A DNA stretch of 64,000 nt from Cepaea nemoralis (taxonomy: Eukaryota; Mollusca; Gastropoda; Stylommatophora; Helicidae). Under the pieces are notes generated by a model. It was given only the letters and a program-made list of their open reading frames with translations. It was not told the origin of the DNA and ran no database searches. Both the position numbers and the translations under genes were made by a program. Every line of letters begins with the position of its first letter. The first letter of the stretch is position 1. Where the stretch lies: assembly GCA_014155875.1 (NCBI GenBank), contig JACEFZ010028124.1:248001-312000 (forward strand). The letters run 5' to 3'. This document shows, one piece after another, positions 10,856-22,639 of the stretch.

Positions 10856-11055
10856 CGGTCTCTCTGGCATAGGGGTTAGCGACTTTCTCCGTAATCCCGT
10901 ATACTCTCGTGAGTGAAGACAGCGAGAATCGGTAGCGGTTCTAACCGCGTCGGTAACTTACGGTAACTACTGAGCGTAATCTTGCCAAGAAATCAACAAT
11001 CATCTGAAAGATGCTGATGTTGACAGCGATGTCCTGTAAAGGATATGCAAACATT
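10856..11055 (+). mobile_element. SINE-A copy with 11-bp TSD
   Basis: Starts CGGTCTCTCTGGCATAGGGG with a good A box (TGGCATAGGGGTTAGCG). The B-box region is degraded; the usual AAAGATGCTGATGTTGAC and GATGTCCTGTAAAGGATATG follow. TTTCAACACAC is repeated at 10845-10855 and 11056-11066. Confidence 0.87.
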
Positions 11056-11099
11056 TTTCAACACACACGAAATAAATAATTTAAAAAGAAACATTTAAC

Positions 11100-11360
11100 G
11101 TGTCCGTTATTACAAAAGTAAATCCAGAAATGCATAACAATGATGCAGTGAAGAATGAAGTAGAAATGTGGGATATTATGGGAAGACAAAAACTAGAATA
11201 TGTGACAACTGGAAAGATTTGGGGAAGGAGAGGTGGGGGACTATTCTTGATAGCCTTGTGTCATGGCACGAAAGTTGCCTTCTCACGAAGTTATACATTG
11301 CGCTGGAGATTAAGTGAAAGGCATCATCGCCCGTTCCAGTCGGCCAGGCACTTGGTACTG
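11100..11360 (+). pseudogene. RTE 3' coding fragment
   Basis: Reads DIMGRQKLEYVTTGKIWGRR, then LDSLVSWHE-like residues in a second frame, and CATCGCCCGTTCCAGTCGG. This is a diverged copy of the C-terminal segment seen better preserved at 16500-16715. Broken frames. Confidence 0.7.
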
Positions 11361-11364
11361 AAGA

Positions 11365-11530
11365 AGTATTTAATTCTCTTCCCTGGCTGAGAGGCTGCAG
11401 TGCCTGCCTCAGGCTCAGGGGCTACCCGGTTCGATCCCAGCACTGGGCTGGCAATGTTTCGTACAACCATTTGTATCCAAGGGTATCGAATGTCCCCTTG
11501 ATCTCTTAGATAGTGAGGTCAGATAGCTAG
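11365..11530 (+). mobile_element. tRNA-derived SINE fragment (other family)
   Basis: CCTGGCTGAGAGGCTGCAGT resembles an A box and ACCCGGTTCGATCCCAGCAC is an excellent B box (GGTTCGATCCC), spaced like a tRNA head. The 3' part is not shared with families A or B. Confidence 0.6.
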
Positions 11531-11605
11531 CATTCTCAGATAAAAGCGACAAACAGAATAAGAGAAGATTTGACAATAAATACATTTCTTCTTCTTCCTC
11601 CTTTT

Positions 11606-11711
<106 letters not shown>

Positions 11712-11779
11712 TCTTCTTCTTCTGTCTTGTATCCCCCAATGAAATATAGGCCCCTGACAGAATGGTTGCAAGCCCTCAT

Positions 11780-12745
11780 TTCTCTGGCTGCTTGACAGAA
11801 TCGTTACAAACCCTCATTTCTCTGGCTGCCTCATGCAACTCCCTGCAAACCCTCATTTCTCTGGCTGCCTCATGCAACTCCCTGCAAACCCTCATTTCTC
11901 TGGCTGCCTCATGCAACTCCCTGCAAACCCTCATTTCTCTGGCTGCCTCATGCAACTCCTGCAAACCCTCATTTCTCTGGCTGCCTCATGCAACTCCCTG
12001 CAAACCCTCATTTCTCTGGCTGCCTCATGCAACTCCCTGCAAACCCTCATTCTCTGGCTGCCTCATGCAACTCCCTGCAAACCCTCATTTCTCTGGGCTG
12101 CCTCATGCAACTCCCTGCAAACCCTCATTTCTCTGGCTGCCTCATGCAACTCCCTGCAAACCCTCATTTCTCTGGCTGCCTCATGCAACTCCCTGCAAAC
12201 CCTCATTTCTCTGGCTGCCTCATGCAACTCCCTGCAAACCCTCATTTCTCTGGCTGCCTCATGCAACTCCCTGCAAACCCTCATTTCTCTGGCTGCCTCA
12301 TGCAACTCCCTGCAAACCCTCATTTCTCTGGCTGCCTCATGCAACTCCTGCAAACCCTCATTTCTCTGGCTGCCTCATGCAACTCCCTGCAAACCCTCAT
12401 TTCTCTGGCTGCCTCATGCAACTCCCTGCAAACCCTCATTTCTCTGGCTGCCTCATGCAACTCCCTGCAAACCCTCATTTCTCTGGCTGCCTCATGCAAC
12501 TCCCTGCAAACCCTCATTTCTCTGGCTGCCTCATGCAACTCCTGCAAACCCTCATTTCTCTGGCTGCCTCATGCAACTCCCTGCAAACCCTCATTTCTCT
12601 GGCTGCCTCATGCAACTCCCTGCAAACCCTCATTTCTCTGGCTGCCTCATGCAACTCCCTGCAAACCCTCATTTCTCTGGCTGCCTCATGCAACTCCCTG
12701 CAAACCCTCATTTCTCTGGCTGCCTCATGCAGCTCCCTGCATGCC
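11780..12745. repeat. 39-bp minisatellite, about 25 units
   Basis: Highly homogeneous head-to-tail copies of TCATTTCTCTGGCTGCCTCA followed by TGCAACTCCCTGCAAACCC. Three copies carry a one-base deletion (CTCCTGC), one lacks a T and one has an extra G. The indels shift frame, so the ORFs across it (for example 11762-12904) read different frames of the same unit and are not genes. High unit identity points to recent expansion or ongoing homogenisation. Confidence 0.95.
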
Positions 12746-12799
12746 CTCACTATATTATTCACCACTGACTCTAATTCTCTTCTTCGCGCGCTTTTAGTT

Positions 12800-13045
12800 C
12801 TCCCTTTCTCTGTGGCCATGGGGTTACGAACGCATTTAGCAGTCCTGACTACCGGGTTCGAAACACAGCTGCTGGCTATTTGGAAGCAGACCGCCTTGCA
12901 CTGATTTTCATAAAGTGGTGTTAGTACCGATCGTTAATAAACCAATGGCAAACTACTGAACATTAACTTGCCAAGAAATCACCAACAGCTAAACAATTCG
13001 GGGGTTGACAGGGACGTCCAGTAAAAGATATGCAACTAACTACAA
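12800..13045 (+). mobile_element. SINE-A copy
   Basis: Begins TCTCTGTGGCCATGGGGTTA with a B box CCGGGTTCGAAACACAGC. It then has GGAAGCAGACCGCCTTGCAC, AATGGCAAACTACTGAACAT and GGACGTCCAGTAAAAGATAT. No duplication could be delimited. Confidence 0.85.
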
Positions 13046-13152
13046 ATATTGTTCTCTGTGAGTTTTCTTGTTATGATATTATATTACGCGGTTTTCTCAA
13101 CGTGCATATTATCAAACGCAAGCGTTGTTTCCTCACCCATTTATTCACTGGT

Positions 13153-13490
13153 GGGACGCAGAGGTGTTTCCAAGGCACCAGGGCCGGGTTATATACTGGC
13201 CAAGACCTATTGACGCGTCCTCGTCGAGCGTCCTGCGCAACAGGTCCCTTCGGGGTCCTGGCTGAAGTCAGTAGGATCGCCGATTCCTCCGAAGTCGGAG
13301 AGTGTCTGCCTGTACGGCGAGGAACCACCAGTCTGCACACCAATAAGCCAGACATGGGACAACGGATACTCACGCAAAACTCAGGTCCTGTATGACATCA
13401 CACTGATGTTGGACAACAGGATGTCCTTCATCCGACATACAGGACTTCGCGTTGGAGCTCAAGCCAACGAACACAAGCAAGCAAGCAAGC
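13153..13490 (+). mobile_element. 338-bp element Y with (AAGC)n end and 10-bp TSD
   Basis: Starts GGGACGCAGAGGTGTTTCCA and ends in four to five AAGC units. It is flanked by ATTCACTGGT (13143-13152) and ATTCATTGGT (13491-13500). Two more copies of 337-339 bp sit inside the 42-bp satellite in the opposite orientation. The body is GC-rich, and I find no tRNA, 5S or 7SL-like head and no protein motif. The short tandem 3' end with a short duplication suggests LINE-dependent retroposition. Confidence 0.85.
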
Positions 13491-14780
<1,290 letters not shown>

Positions 14781-14781
14781 C

Positions 14782-15312
14782 AACATGACCGCATGGAAAA
14801 GAACACTCGTTCTTAAGCATCCGGTGCGCTGATGCCGAGGTAGCGAGTTCAACTCTTTCGCCGGTCACTTGGACTAAAATGTTGACTTCTCCTTGACTTG
14901 GGAACGTAAATTACAAGTACCTCAGAAGTCGGAATGAGTTCACCTGATGGCGGGGGATAAGGGTAATTACAGAACAGAATTATACAAAACACATGACGTT
15001 GAGGCGACTAGTCTTCATCAGCAAACAAATATATACACAAAACACAACATAATAATCAACCTTCCAGTGACTACATTAGGGCATAAGAAGTACAATGTAT
15101 ATTTGTAATGACTGTGCAGTGTTTGAAAATATTGCCGGTCCAAGTTTTGCATTTATCTATTATGTTGCATGAACTTTGCAGAGGGTGAATACAAAACTTG
15201 GATTGGCAATATTTTCAAATACTGCACAGTCATTAAATATACACCCTATAGTAGCACTGTGTAATAGCGCTGTGTGGCACTACGCTTGAGTTCAAAGCGA
15301 GCGAATCAACAC
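14782..15312 (+). mobile_element. SINE-B copy split by a MITE-bearing insertion
   Basis: The 5' part (14782-14962) has AACATGACCGCATGGAAAAG, GTAGCGAGTTCAACTC and CTTGGGAACGTAAATTAC. The 3' end (15265-15312) resumes with GGCACTACGCTTGAGTTCAA. The intervening roughly 300 bp contains the inverted-repeat element at 15096-15249. Confidence 0.75.
15096..15249. mobile_element. MITE with ~54-bp terminal inverted repeats, mariner-derived
   Basis: The left arm contains TGACTGTGCAGTGTTTGAAA then ATATTGCCGGTCCAAGTTTT. The right arm is its reverse complement with few mismatches and ends ATATACACCCTATA. The same terminal sequence ends the mariner fragment at 53905-53964, so this is a deletion derivative of that mariner family with about 40 bp between the arms. 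Confidence 0.85.
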
Positions 15313-15319
15313 ACAAAAA

Positions 15320-15860
15320 ACAACAACAAACAAGTCATGTCCTTTACAGGACGTCGCCATCAGCTACAACCCCAGGTTGATTTTCTATACAATTGTTCGT
15401 TCAGTAGTTTGCATTACTTTCTGAACGAATTAAAATTGCCTAGAAAACTGCCTAGAAAATTAACCTGGCATTGATGGCAACATTTTAATTAGCCTTGGGT
15501 AAATTGAATTCCTGTCATTCAACCATTTTCTGAACGAGAACATCAACATTGAAGTCTAACTGACAGAGGTATGGCTTGATCCTCGTACCCCACCAATACC
15601 GCACCGCAAGTTTAAGTTGAAGCGTATTAAATCTCTTGGCCATGTTGGCGTGGTCGAAAGGATCAGCGTGCTTGTTCTTAAGCTTCCGCTGTGATGATGG
15701 CAAGGTAGGCAGTTCAACCTGCCTACATCGGCATAAAGTTGACTTGGAAAAATTCTGAACGTAAATGCTGCCTAGAAAATTAACCTGGTATTGATGGCAA
15801 CATTTTAATTAGCCTTAGGTAAACTGAATTCCTGTCATTCAACCATTTGTTATGAAGACT
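15320..15860. repeat. SINE fragments and a 79-bp direct duplication
   Basis: 15333-15430 is a minus-strand SINE-A 3' fragment. A 79-bp segment starting TGCCTAGAAAATTAACCTGG at about 15452 recurs at about 15769 with four or so differences. Between the copies lies a chimera of SINE-A-like and SINE-B-like pieces (GGCAGTTCAACCTGCC near 15710). Confidence 0.65.
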
Positions 15861-16715
15861 TATTCTATCCTAGTTATTATTTTCGCAGAGAGAGGAAAAG
15901 AAGAAGAGAAGGAAGACGACGACGACGTGTGAATTATGTCTCAGAAACTGAAATACTTTAGCCATATTAAATGTGATAGTGGCTTGGGGAGAACAGTGAT
16001 AGAAGTTTGTGGCTCCTGCAAGAAGGGAAGGGTTGCCCATCACGAAGAGAGACACGGAATTATACAGAAACTATAGGCACGAAAATTATTGAGGCGGGGG
16101 AAAGAGCAAACGGTCCATAATCTTTTTTTGGCGAGTGTTAATGATCGAATCAGGTAAGAGACGAATGTTGCGAATTCCTTGGACTGCCAGGGTAATTAAC
16201 GATGATTGTCTGACAGAGGCTAATGAGACTAGAACATTGTTGAAATAATAAGAAAGAGACAGTTTTCTTTGGTCAAGTGATGAGAAGAGAGGCAGGATAA
16301 TGTTGCTGGATGGGCTGAGAATATCATTAGCAGAGTTCATCCTGTACACCAAAGACCGAGATCTGTGGAGAGACATGAACACCTCCGCCAGTTGGCAATG
16401 CACATGATGATTAATTACAGCGTCGTTCCGCACATAATAAACTATTTGTCTTGAAGCCGTAAGGATCACCTATCACAAAATTCAGAAAGAAGCATACATT
16501 GTTTTAGCTATATTATGAGAAGATAAAAAAAATGGAAATATGTTGTGACAACTATAAAGATTTGTGGTAAGAGAGACAGAGGAAGACAGCCAGAAAACAA
16601 TTATAGCCAGTCTTGTGTCATGGCACAGAGAGTTGTCAATGCGGTAACTGATACATGCCGTTGGTGATCGCAAGATGTGAAGAAGCATGATCGCCCTCGC
16701 CATTCGACAAGGCAC
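15860..16715 (+). pseudogene. Decayed RTE LINE C-terminal fragments (two pieces)
   Basis: 15930-16075 reads RNLKYFSHIKCDSGLGRTVI and KKGRVAHH, which corresponds to LKYFGHLRRHESLKRTI at 24310. 16090-16470 resembles RRMLRIPWTARVINDD. 16490-16715 resembles YIMRR.KMEICCDNYKDLW in broken frames, ending VIARCEEA. All frames carry stops. Confidence 0.65.
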
Positions 16716-16716
16716 G

Positions 16717-16780
<64 letters not shown>

Positions 16781-16804
16781 GGTGGTGGTGGTGGTGGTGG
16801 TGGT
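16717..16804. repeat. (GAT)n(GGT)n microsatellite at an RTE 3' end
   Basis: About 16 GAT/ATG triplets followed by about 13 GGT triplets, placed exactly where other RTE copies here carry short GATGAT tails. The array probably grew from the retrotransposon tail. Confidence 0.93.
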
Positions 16805-16819
16805 TTTGCTCAAACATCT

Positions 16820-17015
16820 ATTTGAGGAGGTAGAGCGCGCTAGCTCTTAAATTGCTGGTACTGCTGATGATGAGGTAGCGGGATCGTTTCATACACAAAT
16901 CAGTTTGGATTCCAACGTGGACTTCTAGTTCAGACAGCAATGGCAAACTGCTGAACGTAAACTTACCTAGAAAATAAACATGTGGTTGCGGTTAGTCGCT
17001 AGTCCTGCAAAGGAA
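16820..17015 (+). mobile_element. Partial SINE (A-type 3' half)
   Basis: Contains GACAGCAATGGCAAACTGCT, GAACGTAAACTTACCTAG and CTAGTCCTGCAAAGGAAGTG, the SINE-A 3' body. The 5' part (GAGGTAGAGCGCGCTAGCTC) matches no other copy. Confidence 0.6.
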
Positions 17016-17199
17016 GTGTAATTGTTCATTTAACATTCGGCAAATTCGTCTTGCTTGAACCGCCAAGCAATTCATTATTCTGCGGCCTCAACATAGTTAC
17101 CAAGGCAGATGTTCGCCCAGCTTCAATTCAAAAGTCTCCTCGAAATGTTCCTAACTCAGAATCCTGTGGATTTGCAGTACCAAGCATCTGTCTGCCCAT

Positions 17200-18485
17200 T
17201 CTCACGATTCCTAAATCTTCCCATTTAAACAATTCTCACAATTCCTATGTTTTTCCATTTATACAATTCTCACAATTCCTATGTCTTTCCATTTAAACAA
17301 TTTTCACAATTCCTATGTCTTTCGATTTAAACAATTTTCACAATTATTATGTCTTTCCATTTAAACAATTCTCGCAATTCCTATGTCTTTCCATTTAAAC
17401 AATTCTCACAATTCCCATGTCTTTCGATTTAAACAATTTTCACAATTCCTAAATCTTTCCATTTAAACAATTCTCACAATTCCTATGTTTTTCCATTTAA
17501 ACAATTCTCACAATTACCATGTCTTTCGATTTAAACAATTTTCACAATTTCTATGTCTTTCCATTTAAACAATTCTCGCAATTCCTATGTCTTTCCATTT
17601 AAACAATTCTCACCATTCCCATGTATTTCCATTAAAAAAATTTTCACAATTCTAAGGTCTTCTAAATTCTCACAATTCCCAGGTCTTTCCGTTAAAAAAC
17701 TTCTCACCATTCCCATGTCTTTCCATTTTAAAAATTCTCACAATTCCTAGGTCTTCCCATTTTTAAAATTCTCACAATTCGCAGGACTTCCCATTAAAAA
17801 AAAAATTAACACAATTCCTAGGTCTTCTCATTTTTAAAAATTCTCACAATCATAGGTCTTTTCATTAAAAAAAAAATTCACACAATTCCTGTGTCTTCCC
17901 ATTTTTAAAATTCTCACAACTCCTAGGTCTTCCCATTTAAAACATTATCAAAATTCCTAGGTCTTCCCATTAAAAAAAAAAAAATCACAATTCCTAGGCT
18001 TTCCCATTAAAACATTCTCACAATTCCTAGGTCTTCCCATTAAAAAAAAAAAACACTCTCACAAGTCATAGGTCTTCCCATTTAAAACATTCTCACTATT
18101 CATAGGTCTTCCCATTTAAAACATTCTCACAATTCCTAGGTCTTCCCATTTTAAAAACTCGCACAATTCACAGGTCTTCCCATTGTAATCATTCTCACAA
18201 TTCATAGGTCTTCCCATTGTAATCATTCTCACAATTCATAGGTCTTCCCATTGTAAACATTCTCACAATTCATAGGTCTTCCCATTTTAAACATTCTCAC
18301 AATTTCTAATTCTTCCCATTTTAAAAATTCTCACAATTTCTAGGTGTTCCCATTTTTTAAAAATTCTCACAATTCATAGGTTTTCCCATCTGAAACATTC
18401 TCACAATTCCCAGGTCTTCCCATTTTAAAAATGCTCACAATTTCTAGGTCTTCCCATGTTAAAAATTCGCACAATTCCTAGTCAT
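17200..18485. repeat. AT-rich ~34-bp minisatellite
   Basis: About 36 imperfect copies of TTCTCACAATTCCTAGGTCT followed by TCCCATTTAAAACA. The A-tract inside the unit varies from 3 to 13 bases and the array shows a gradient: TATGTCTTTCCATTTAAACA on the left, AGGTCTTCCCATT on the right. Confidence 0.92.
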
Positions 18486-18489
18486 TTAA

Positions 18490-18660
18490 AAAATGCATGC
18501 CCTTTGCAGGACGTTGTGGTCAACCCCAGATTGATGTTCTAAGCAATGTTACGTTCAGTAGTTTGCCATTACTTTCTAAATGAGAAGTCAACGTTAAACT
18601 CCAACTGACCGGTGTAGGGAATAAACCCACAATCCCGTCATCAAGACACGCAAGTTTAAA
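18490..18660 (-). mobile_element. SINE-A fragment
   Basis: CCTTTGCAGGACGTTGTGGT, CAACCCCAGATTGATGTTCT and TACGTTCAGTAGTTTGCCAT are the minus-strand SINE-A 3' body. The left end joins the minisatellite directly. Confidence 0.7.
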
Positions 18661-18794
18661 AAGGGTGCGCTCTTAACTTTTCGGCTGGACATGTGCCTAC
18701 GTTTGTGTTTTAATTTACTACTATTTAACAAAAATGTATTTTGAATCAAAGAAGTGTTAGTGTTTCTTGCTAGCCTATAGTTTTTTTTTTTTTT

Positions 18795-18973
18795 TTTCGT
18801 TCGCTCGCTTTGAGATTAAGCGTAGTCCATACACGTTCCACACTTCTAGTGCACTGGACTGATTTGTGTGTATATATTAGCTTTCCATATTACCAGTGTT
18901 AGTTAGTTAGTTAGTTAGTCAGTCAGTCAGTCAGTCAGTCAGTCAGTCAGTCAGTCAGTCAGTCAGTCAGTCT

Positions 18974-19035
<62 letters not shown>

Positions 19036-19128
19036 GAGTGAGTGAGTGAGTTTGTTTGTTAGTGAGTGAGTGAGTGAGTGAGCGAGTTTGTTTGTTAGTG
19101 AGTGAGTGAGTGAGTGAGCGAGTGAGTG

Positions 19129-19167
<39 letters not shown>

Positions 19168-19740
19168 CGACAGATCATCCTCATTGCACATCGAACCATT
19201 CAGTCCATAAGTGCTCGGATCCCCTCCTCAGCAAATACCGCAGCGTGTAGCGGCTCACGACACCAGTTCTGTGTTGGTTAATCAATCTTCTTTGGCTTCC
19301 CGCGTAGTGTTCTTGTTTGACAACACCTCTTTTAATTTGCAGTTCTCGCAGTTTGACCATGGTTGTAGAATCACAGTCATCGCTTGTTTCTCGCAACAGT
19401 CTTACTTCTCGTAGAGCATTCAGAATGTCAAACCAAGCGATGACTGTGATTCTACAACCATGGTCCAGACTGCGAGAACTGCAAATTAAAAGAGGTGTTG
19501 CCAAACAAGAACACTACGCAGGAAGCCAATGAAGATTGATTAACCAACACAGAACTGGCGTCGTGAGCCGCTTCACGCTGCGGGATTTGCTGAGGAGGGG
19601 ATCCGAACACTTATGGACTGAATGGTTCGATGTGCAATGAGGATGATATGTCGACTAACTAACTAACTAATTCAGAATGTCAGCCTGGTCCATAGCGCGT
19701 CCCTCACCATCAAGCGAACTCCGACTTCAGGGGGTGCTGG
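18795..19740 (-). mobile_element. SINE-B copy split by the foldback element
   Basis: The left piece (18795-18899) has CGTTCGCTCGCTTTGAGATT to CCATATTACCAGTG. The right piece (about 19697-19740) resumes with GTCCCTCACCATCAAGCGAA then CTCCGACTTCAGGG. In intact copies CAGTGTCCCTCGCCATCAGG is continuous, so everything between was inserted. Confidence 0.78.
18901..19696. mobile_element. Foldback-like element with ~221-bp arms
   Basis: The arms 19166-19386 and 19434-19655 are near-perfect reverse complements separated by a 47-bp loop. The left arm begins GTCGACAGATCATCCTCATT and the right arm ends AATGAGGATGATATGTCGAC. Outside the left arm is a 265-bp tetranucleotide array of AGTT, AGTC and AGTG units; outside the right arm only three or four AACT units remain. 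No transposase is encoded. The short ORFs in the arms are mirror images of each other. Confidence 0.88.
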
Positions 19741-19869
19741 CCTCTAGTGACTTAAGAACTCTTGCTACAGTCTTCTTCTCCTCAATGAGGAAAGCACGAA
19801 TGATTCGTTCTCTGGCAGCCTTATGGCATAGACTCCCATAAGTTTCGGCAACTAATTTGTAATCATGTC
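19741..19869. other. Short spacer, nothing recognised
   Basis: No feature seen. Confidence 0.4.
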
Positions 19870-20100
19870 TTTCAAAGCCGGCTTTGTGGCCATGGGGTTA
19901 CGAATGCATTTCGTAATCCCGCATACCGCATTCGAAACACAGCTGCGGCCAATTTTGAAGCATCCCGCCTTGCTTTGGTTTCCATACAACGGTATGAATG
20001 CTTGTCGTTCAGAAACAATGGCAAACTACCGAGCCTAAACTTGCCCAGGAATCACAAGCAGCCAAAATTTGCTGGAATTGACTGCTCCGTCTTTCAAAAC
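19870..20100 (+). mobile_element. SINE-A copy
   Basis: GGCTTTGTGGCCATGGGGTT, ACGAATGCATTTCGTAATCC, a B box CGCATTCGAAACACAGC, then AACAATGGCAAACTACCGAG and GACTGCTCCGTC. Confidence 0.85.
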
Positions 20101-20425
20101 TACTGACGATTTCGCCAGAGTTACCCTTTGAACACCATCGGGTTTCACAGAAAGGCAGACGGCTTTTCGTAACCTGACGCTAAAAGACGCAACCGGGACA
20201 GAAGACAGACAAAGACAACAGTGTGGAACAGAATAATGGAAATACATAAAAATACCAGTGTGGCTGTGTGCAACATTTGGCCGGGACAGGAGTGTAAAAT
20301 ATTGGGTGTTTTATGACATGAACGGACTGGGTGGGTGGAAACAAGAAACTAGTGGCTGTTGGTTCGTTGAGACAAGCTTGAGTTATTTATAGAAACATCA
20401 CAGTGGCGACAGCCCACGGATCTTT

Positions 20426-20428
<3 letters not shown>
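20101..20428. other. No gene recognised
   Basis: Unique-looking spacer; no exon or repeat identified. Confidence 0.4.
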
Positions 20429-20485
<57 letters not shown>

Positions 20486-20505
20486 GGGGGGGGGGGGGGG
20501 GGGGG
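20429..20505. repeat. (CT)n(G)22 microsatellite
   Basis: About 55 bp of CT followed by an unbroken run of 22 G. G-runs of this length are error-prone in sequencing. Confidence 0.97.
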
Positions 20506-20868
20506 TGCTGCGTGGTCTCGAGGTATTGTGTCCGCCTCGAGTCCTGGAGGTCCCGGGTTCAAGCCCCGGTGAGGACCGGGATTTTTTCACGTGGACTTCT
20601 AGTAATCCAGGTCTCTGGGTAGTGAGATCGGACGCCCGAGTGTATCGTTGCGCACGTAAAAAATCCCTTGGCAGTTGGAAATTGAAAAAGAGTAGCCTAA
20701 CGGCGCTGCCCGGGCAAAAAGTTCTAATTAAAAATCTACCCAAAGTGTTTCAGGATCCCTCGCCGGTGCACTGAACTGAGTTTCTCCAAACTCAGGTTTG
20801 AGTTAAGAGGAGAACGGAGCACTTTTAGGTTACACCCGTGTGCCGTGATGTTGATCCATCGACTAAAC
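20506..20868 (+). mobile_element. SINE-D copy (tRNA-derived)
   Basis: The head CGTGGTCTCGAGGTATTGTG is followed by an outstanding B box (CCCGGGTTCAAGCCCCGG). Two further blocks follow: ACGCCCGAGTGTATCGTTGC and GTGTTTCAGGATCCCTCGCC. It ends near GTGATGTTGATCCATCGAC. Only one copy is in the window; it lies between two CT arrays. Confidence 0.75.
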
Positions 20869-20872
20869 TAAA

Positions 20873-20877
<5 letters not shown>

Positions 20878-20964
<87 letters not shown>

Positions 20965-20976
20965 CTCTCTCTCTCA
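20878..20976. repeat. (CT)n microsatellite
   Basis: About 85 bp of pure CT then an interrupted tail. A TG-rich stretch follows at 21018-21041. Confidence 0.98.
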
Positions 20977-21124
20977 CTTATTCTTCTCTCATTATGTGCA
21001 AATGTGCACGTGAGACTGTATGTGCGTGCGTGTGTGTGTGTCTTTGTTTAAATTTCGAAAAAGAAGGGATGAGTGATTAAAAATATTGGTACGAAAATGA
21101 AATAATGAACGTTTGCTCGAGACC

Positions 21125-21350
21125 ATCATGGAGCAGCGGTGGTGTAGTCATGTAGTACGTTCTCTTGCCCATCCAGCGGTCATGTGTTCGAATTTTAAAT
21201 GAGGATGGATCATTTTTTTTAATTGTCCTGAACTGCTGGGTTGACCCAGCCCAAAATGATGCCCCCTGCATGTCCTGGGGAGTGAAGGCGACCAGCCTCA
21301 TATTGATCCACTGAGTGCTGATTGGTTTATACAAACATGCCACCATATGC
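21125..21350 (+). mobile_element. SINE-E copy
   Basis: GCAGCGGTGGTGTAGTCATG (A-box-like), TCATGTGTTCGAATTTTAAA (B-box-like), then GGGTTGACCCAGCCCAAAAT and TGGGGAGTGAAGGCGACCAG. It matches 41830-42010, where the corresponding phrases are GAGGTAGATCTTGAAAAACT and GGGAAGTAAGGCAGCTGGCC. Confidence 0.7.
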
Positions 21351-21409
21351 CCAATAGCCGCAAGACGTGGCTTGAATGGGTACTATACTGTACTGTGCTG
21401 TACTTTACC

Positions 21410-21545
21410 TTACTTACACCCGGTGATATGGCTGATAGTTTCGGTGTCCGCCTCAGGCTCATGAGTTAACGTTTTCGAATCCCAGTATAGGATTCGGAAT
21501 TATTACAACAACTATTCGGTTTCTAATCATATAAAATAAAACGCC
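21410..21545 (+). mobile_element. tRNA-like SINE fragment
   Basis: GGTGATATGGCTGATAGTTT and the B-box-like TTTTCGAATCCCAG within a tRNA-sized interval. No second copy seen. Confidence 0.5.
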
Positions 21546-21589
21546 CCATTTTTCTTTTGCGCAATGAGTTAGTTAGTTAGTTAGTTAGT

Positions 21590-22205
21590 CACGGTTCCAA
21601 CTTCACAGCAACGGGTCGTCCCCATTATGCTCCGTTCTTGTGCCAGTGAATATCACATAAAACGCTCCCCACTGCCCAATGTGAAAAGTGGAAAAGACAG
21701 GAGTCTCGACAAACAACAGCCCGCACAGATACACTGTGCATAATGCCGCCGCCAGAATGTCAACACAATAGTCCCCCACGAAACATCAAGTTTATCTCTG
21801 ATGGAATCGGCAGTCATTTTCCCATCTGGATGTTTCCTAGATGTTCACCCACACAGTCCACGAAAATACAGTTCATCGTCGATGGCAGTGGCAGTCAACC
21901 AGAAGCCCAGCAACCACGCATTTCTGCATAAGGCAAAAACCGGTCAACTCTGGGACATAGCCAGCTGCCATCGCTCCGAACATGCAGTCACGTTCCAAAA
22001 AACCTCGGGCAGATTCAAAAGAATTTCACACGAAACTCACAGCTCACAGTGTCGCGCCACGCACTCACTCAGTAGCAGGGCGACGGAACCATAGCCTCCT
22101 TAGTCGCCTCTTACGACATGCGTGGTAGGCTACAGTGTTGCTATTCTTTGCTTCCCTTATGGGCCCCGGCAACACACGGGAGTTTGCTTACCTAGCGTAT
22201 TTGGA
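21590..22205 (-). repeat. Dispersed repeat X, second copy
   Basis: Reverse-oriented relative of 6865-7640. Shared parts are the TTCTTGTGCCAGTGAATATC end, GAAAATACAGTTCATCGTCG and GAATTTCACACGAAACTCAC. It continues into CCTCCTTAGTCGCCTCTTAC, a phrase also present near 38885. Confidence 0.65.
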
Positions 22206-22299
22206 AATGGAGTTTCGCGTGGATTTCTATTATTTTCTAAATCCTCTGAAAGGCCGTGCGTCTTAAGACTGTTGGTGTTAACTTTTAAAGCATTAAAAA

Positions 22300-22525
22300 A
22301 CAGTCTTAAAAGTCGAGAGGATCGATTTCATTGCACCAGTTTTTATCCCATATGGTTCGGTCTCTTTCCACAGGTTGGCCTGCAAAAAGCGTCGTACAAA
22401 GCACGAACTCCATAGCTCCGGCGACGACCCCCAAGAGTACCGAAAAACATGCACTAGTGAACCGAAAGACGTAGCCGGAATCGAACCCACAACCTTCGGA
22501 GCCCGAGGCACGGAGACTACAGCAC
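22300..22525 (-). mobile_element. SINE-C copy
   Basis: The minus strand begins GTCTCCGTGCCTCGGGCTCC with a B box GTGGGTTCGATTCCGGC. The body has GGTCGTCGCCGGAGCTATGG and GAAAGAGACCGAACCATATG. A second copy is at 54222-54470. Confidence 0.8.
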
Positions 22526-22639
22526 TTTAAAAGTCTAGACTTTTAAGGCTTTTAATTCTTAAAGCAGATGCACTGTCCTTCAGGTGACCTGAGACCTATC
22601 TAGCCTGCATCAGTCGGAGAGAGTCTGATGAAGAGGCTT

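Noticed and set aside
11762..12904. 380-codon frame LQTLISLAASCNS as a gene
   Set aside because: It passes through three frames of the same 39-bp unit because of indels, so no single repeat protein is encoded.
16482..16817. Poly-histidine/poly-threonine frames
   Set aside because: They come from the (GAT)n(GGT)n microsatellite at an RTE tail.
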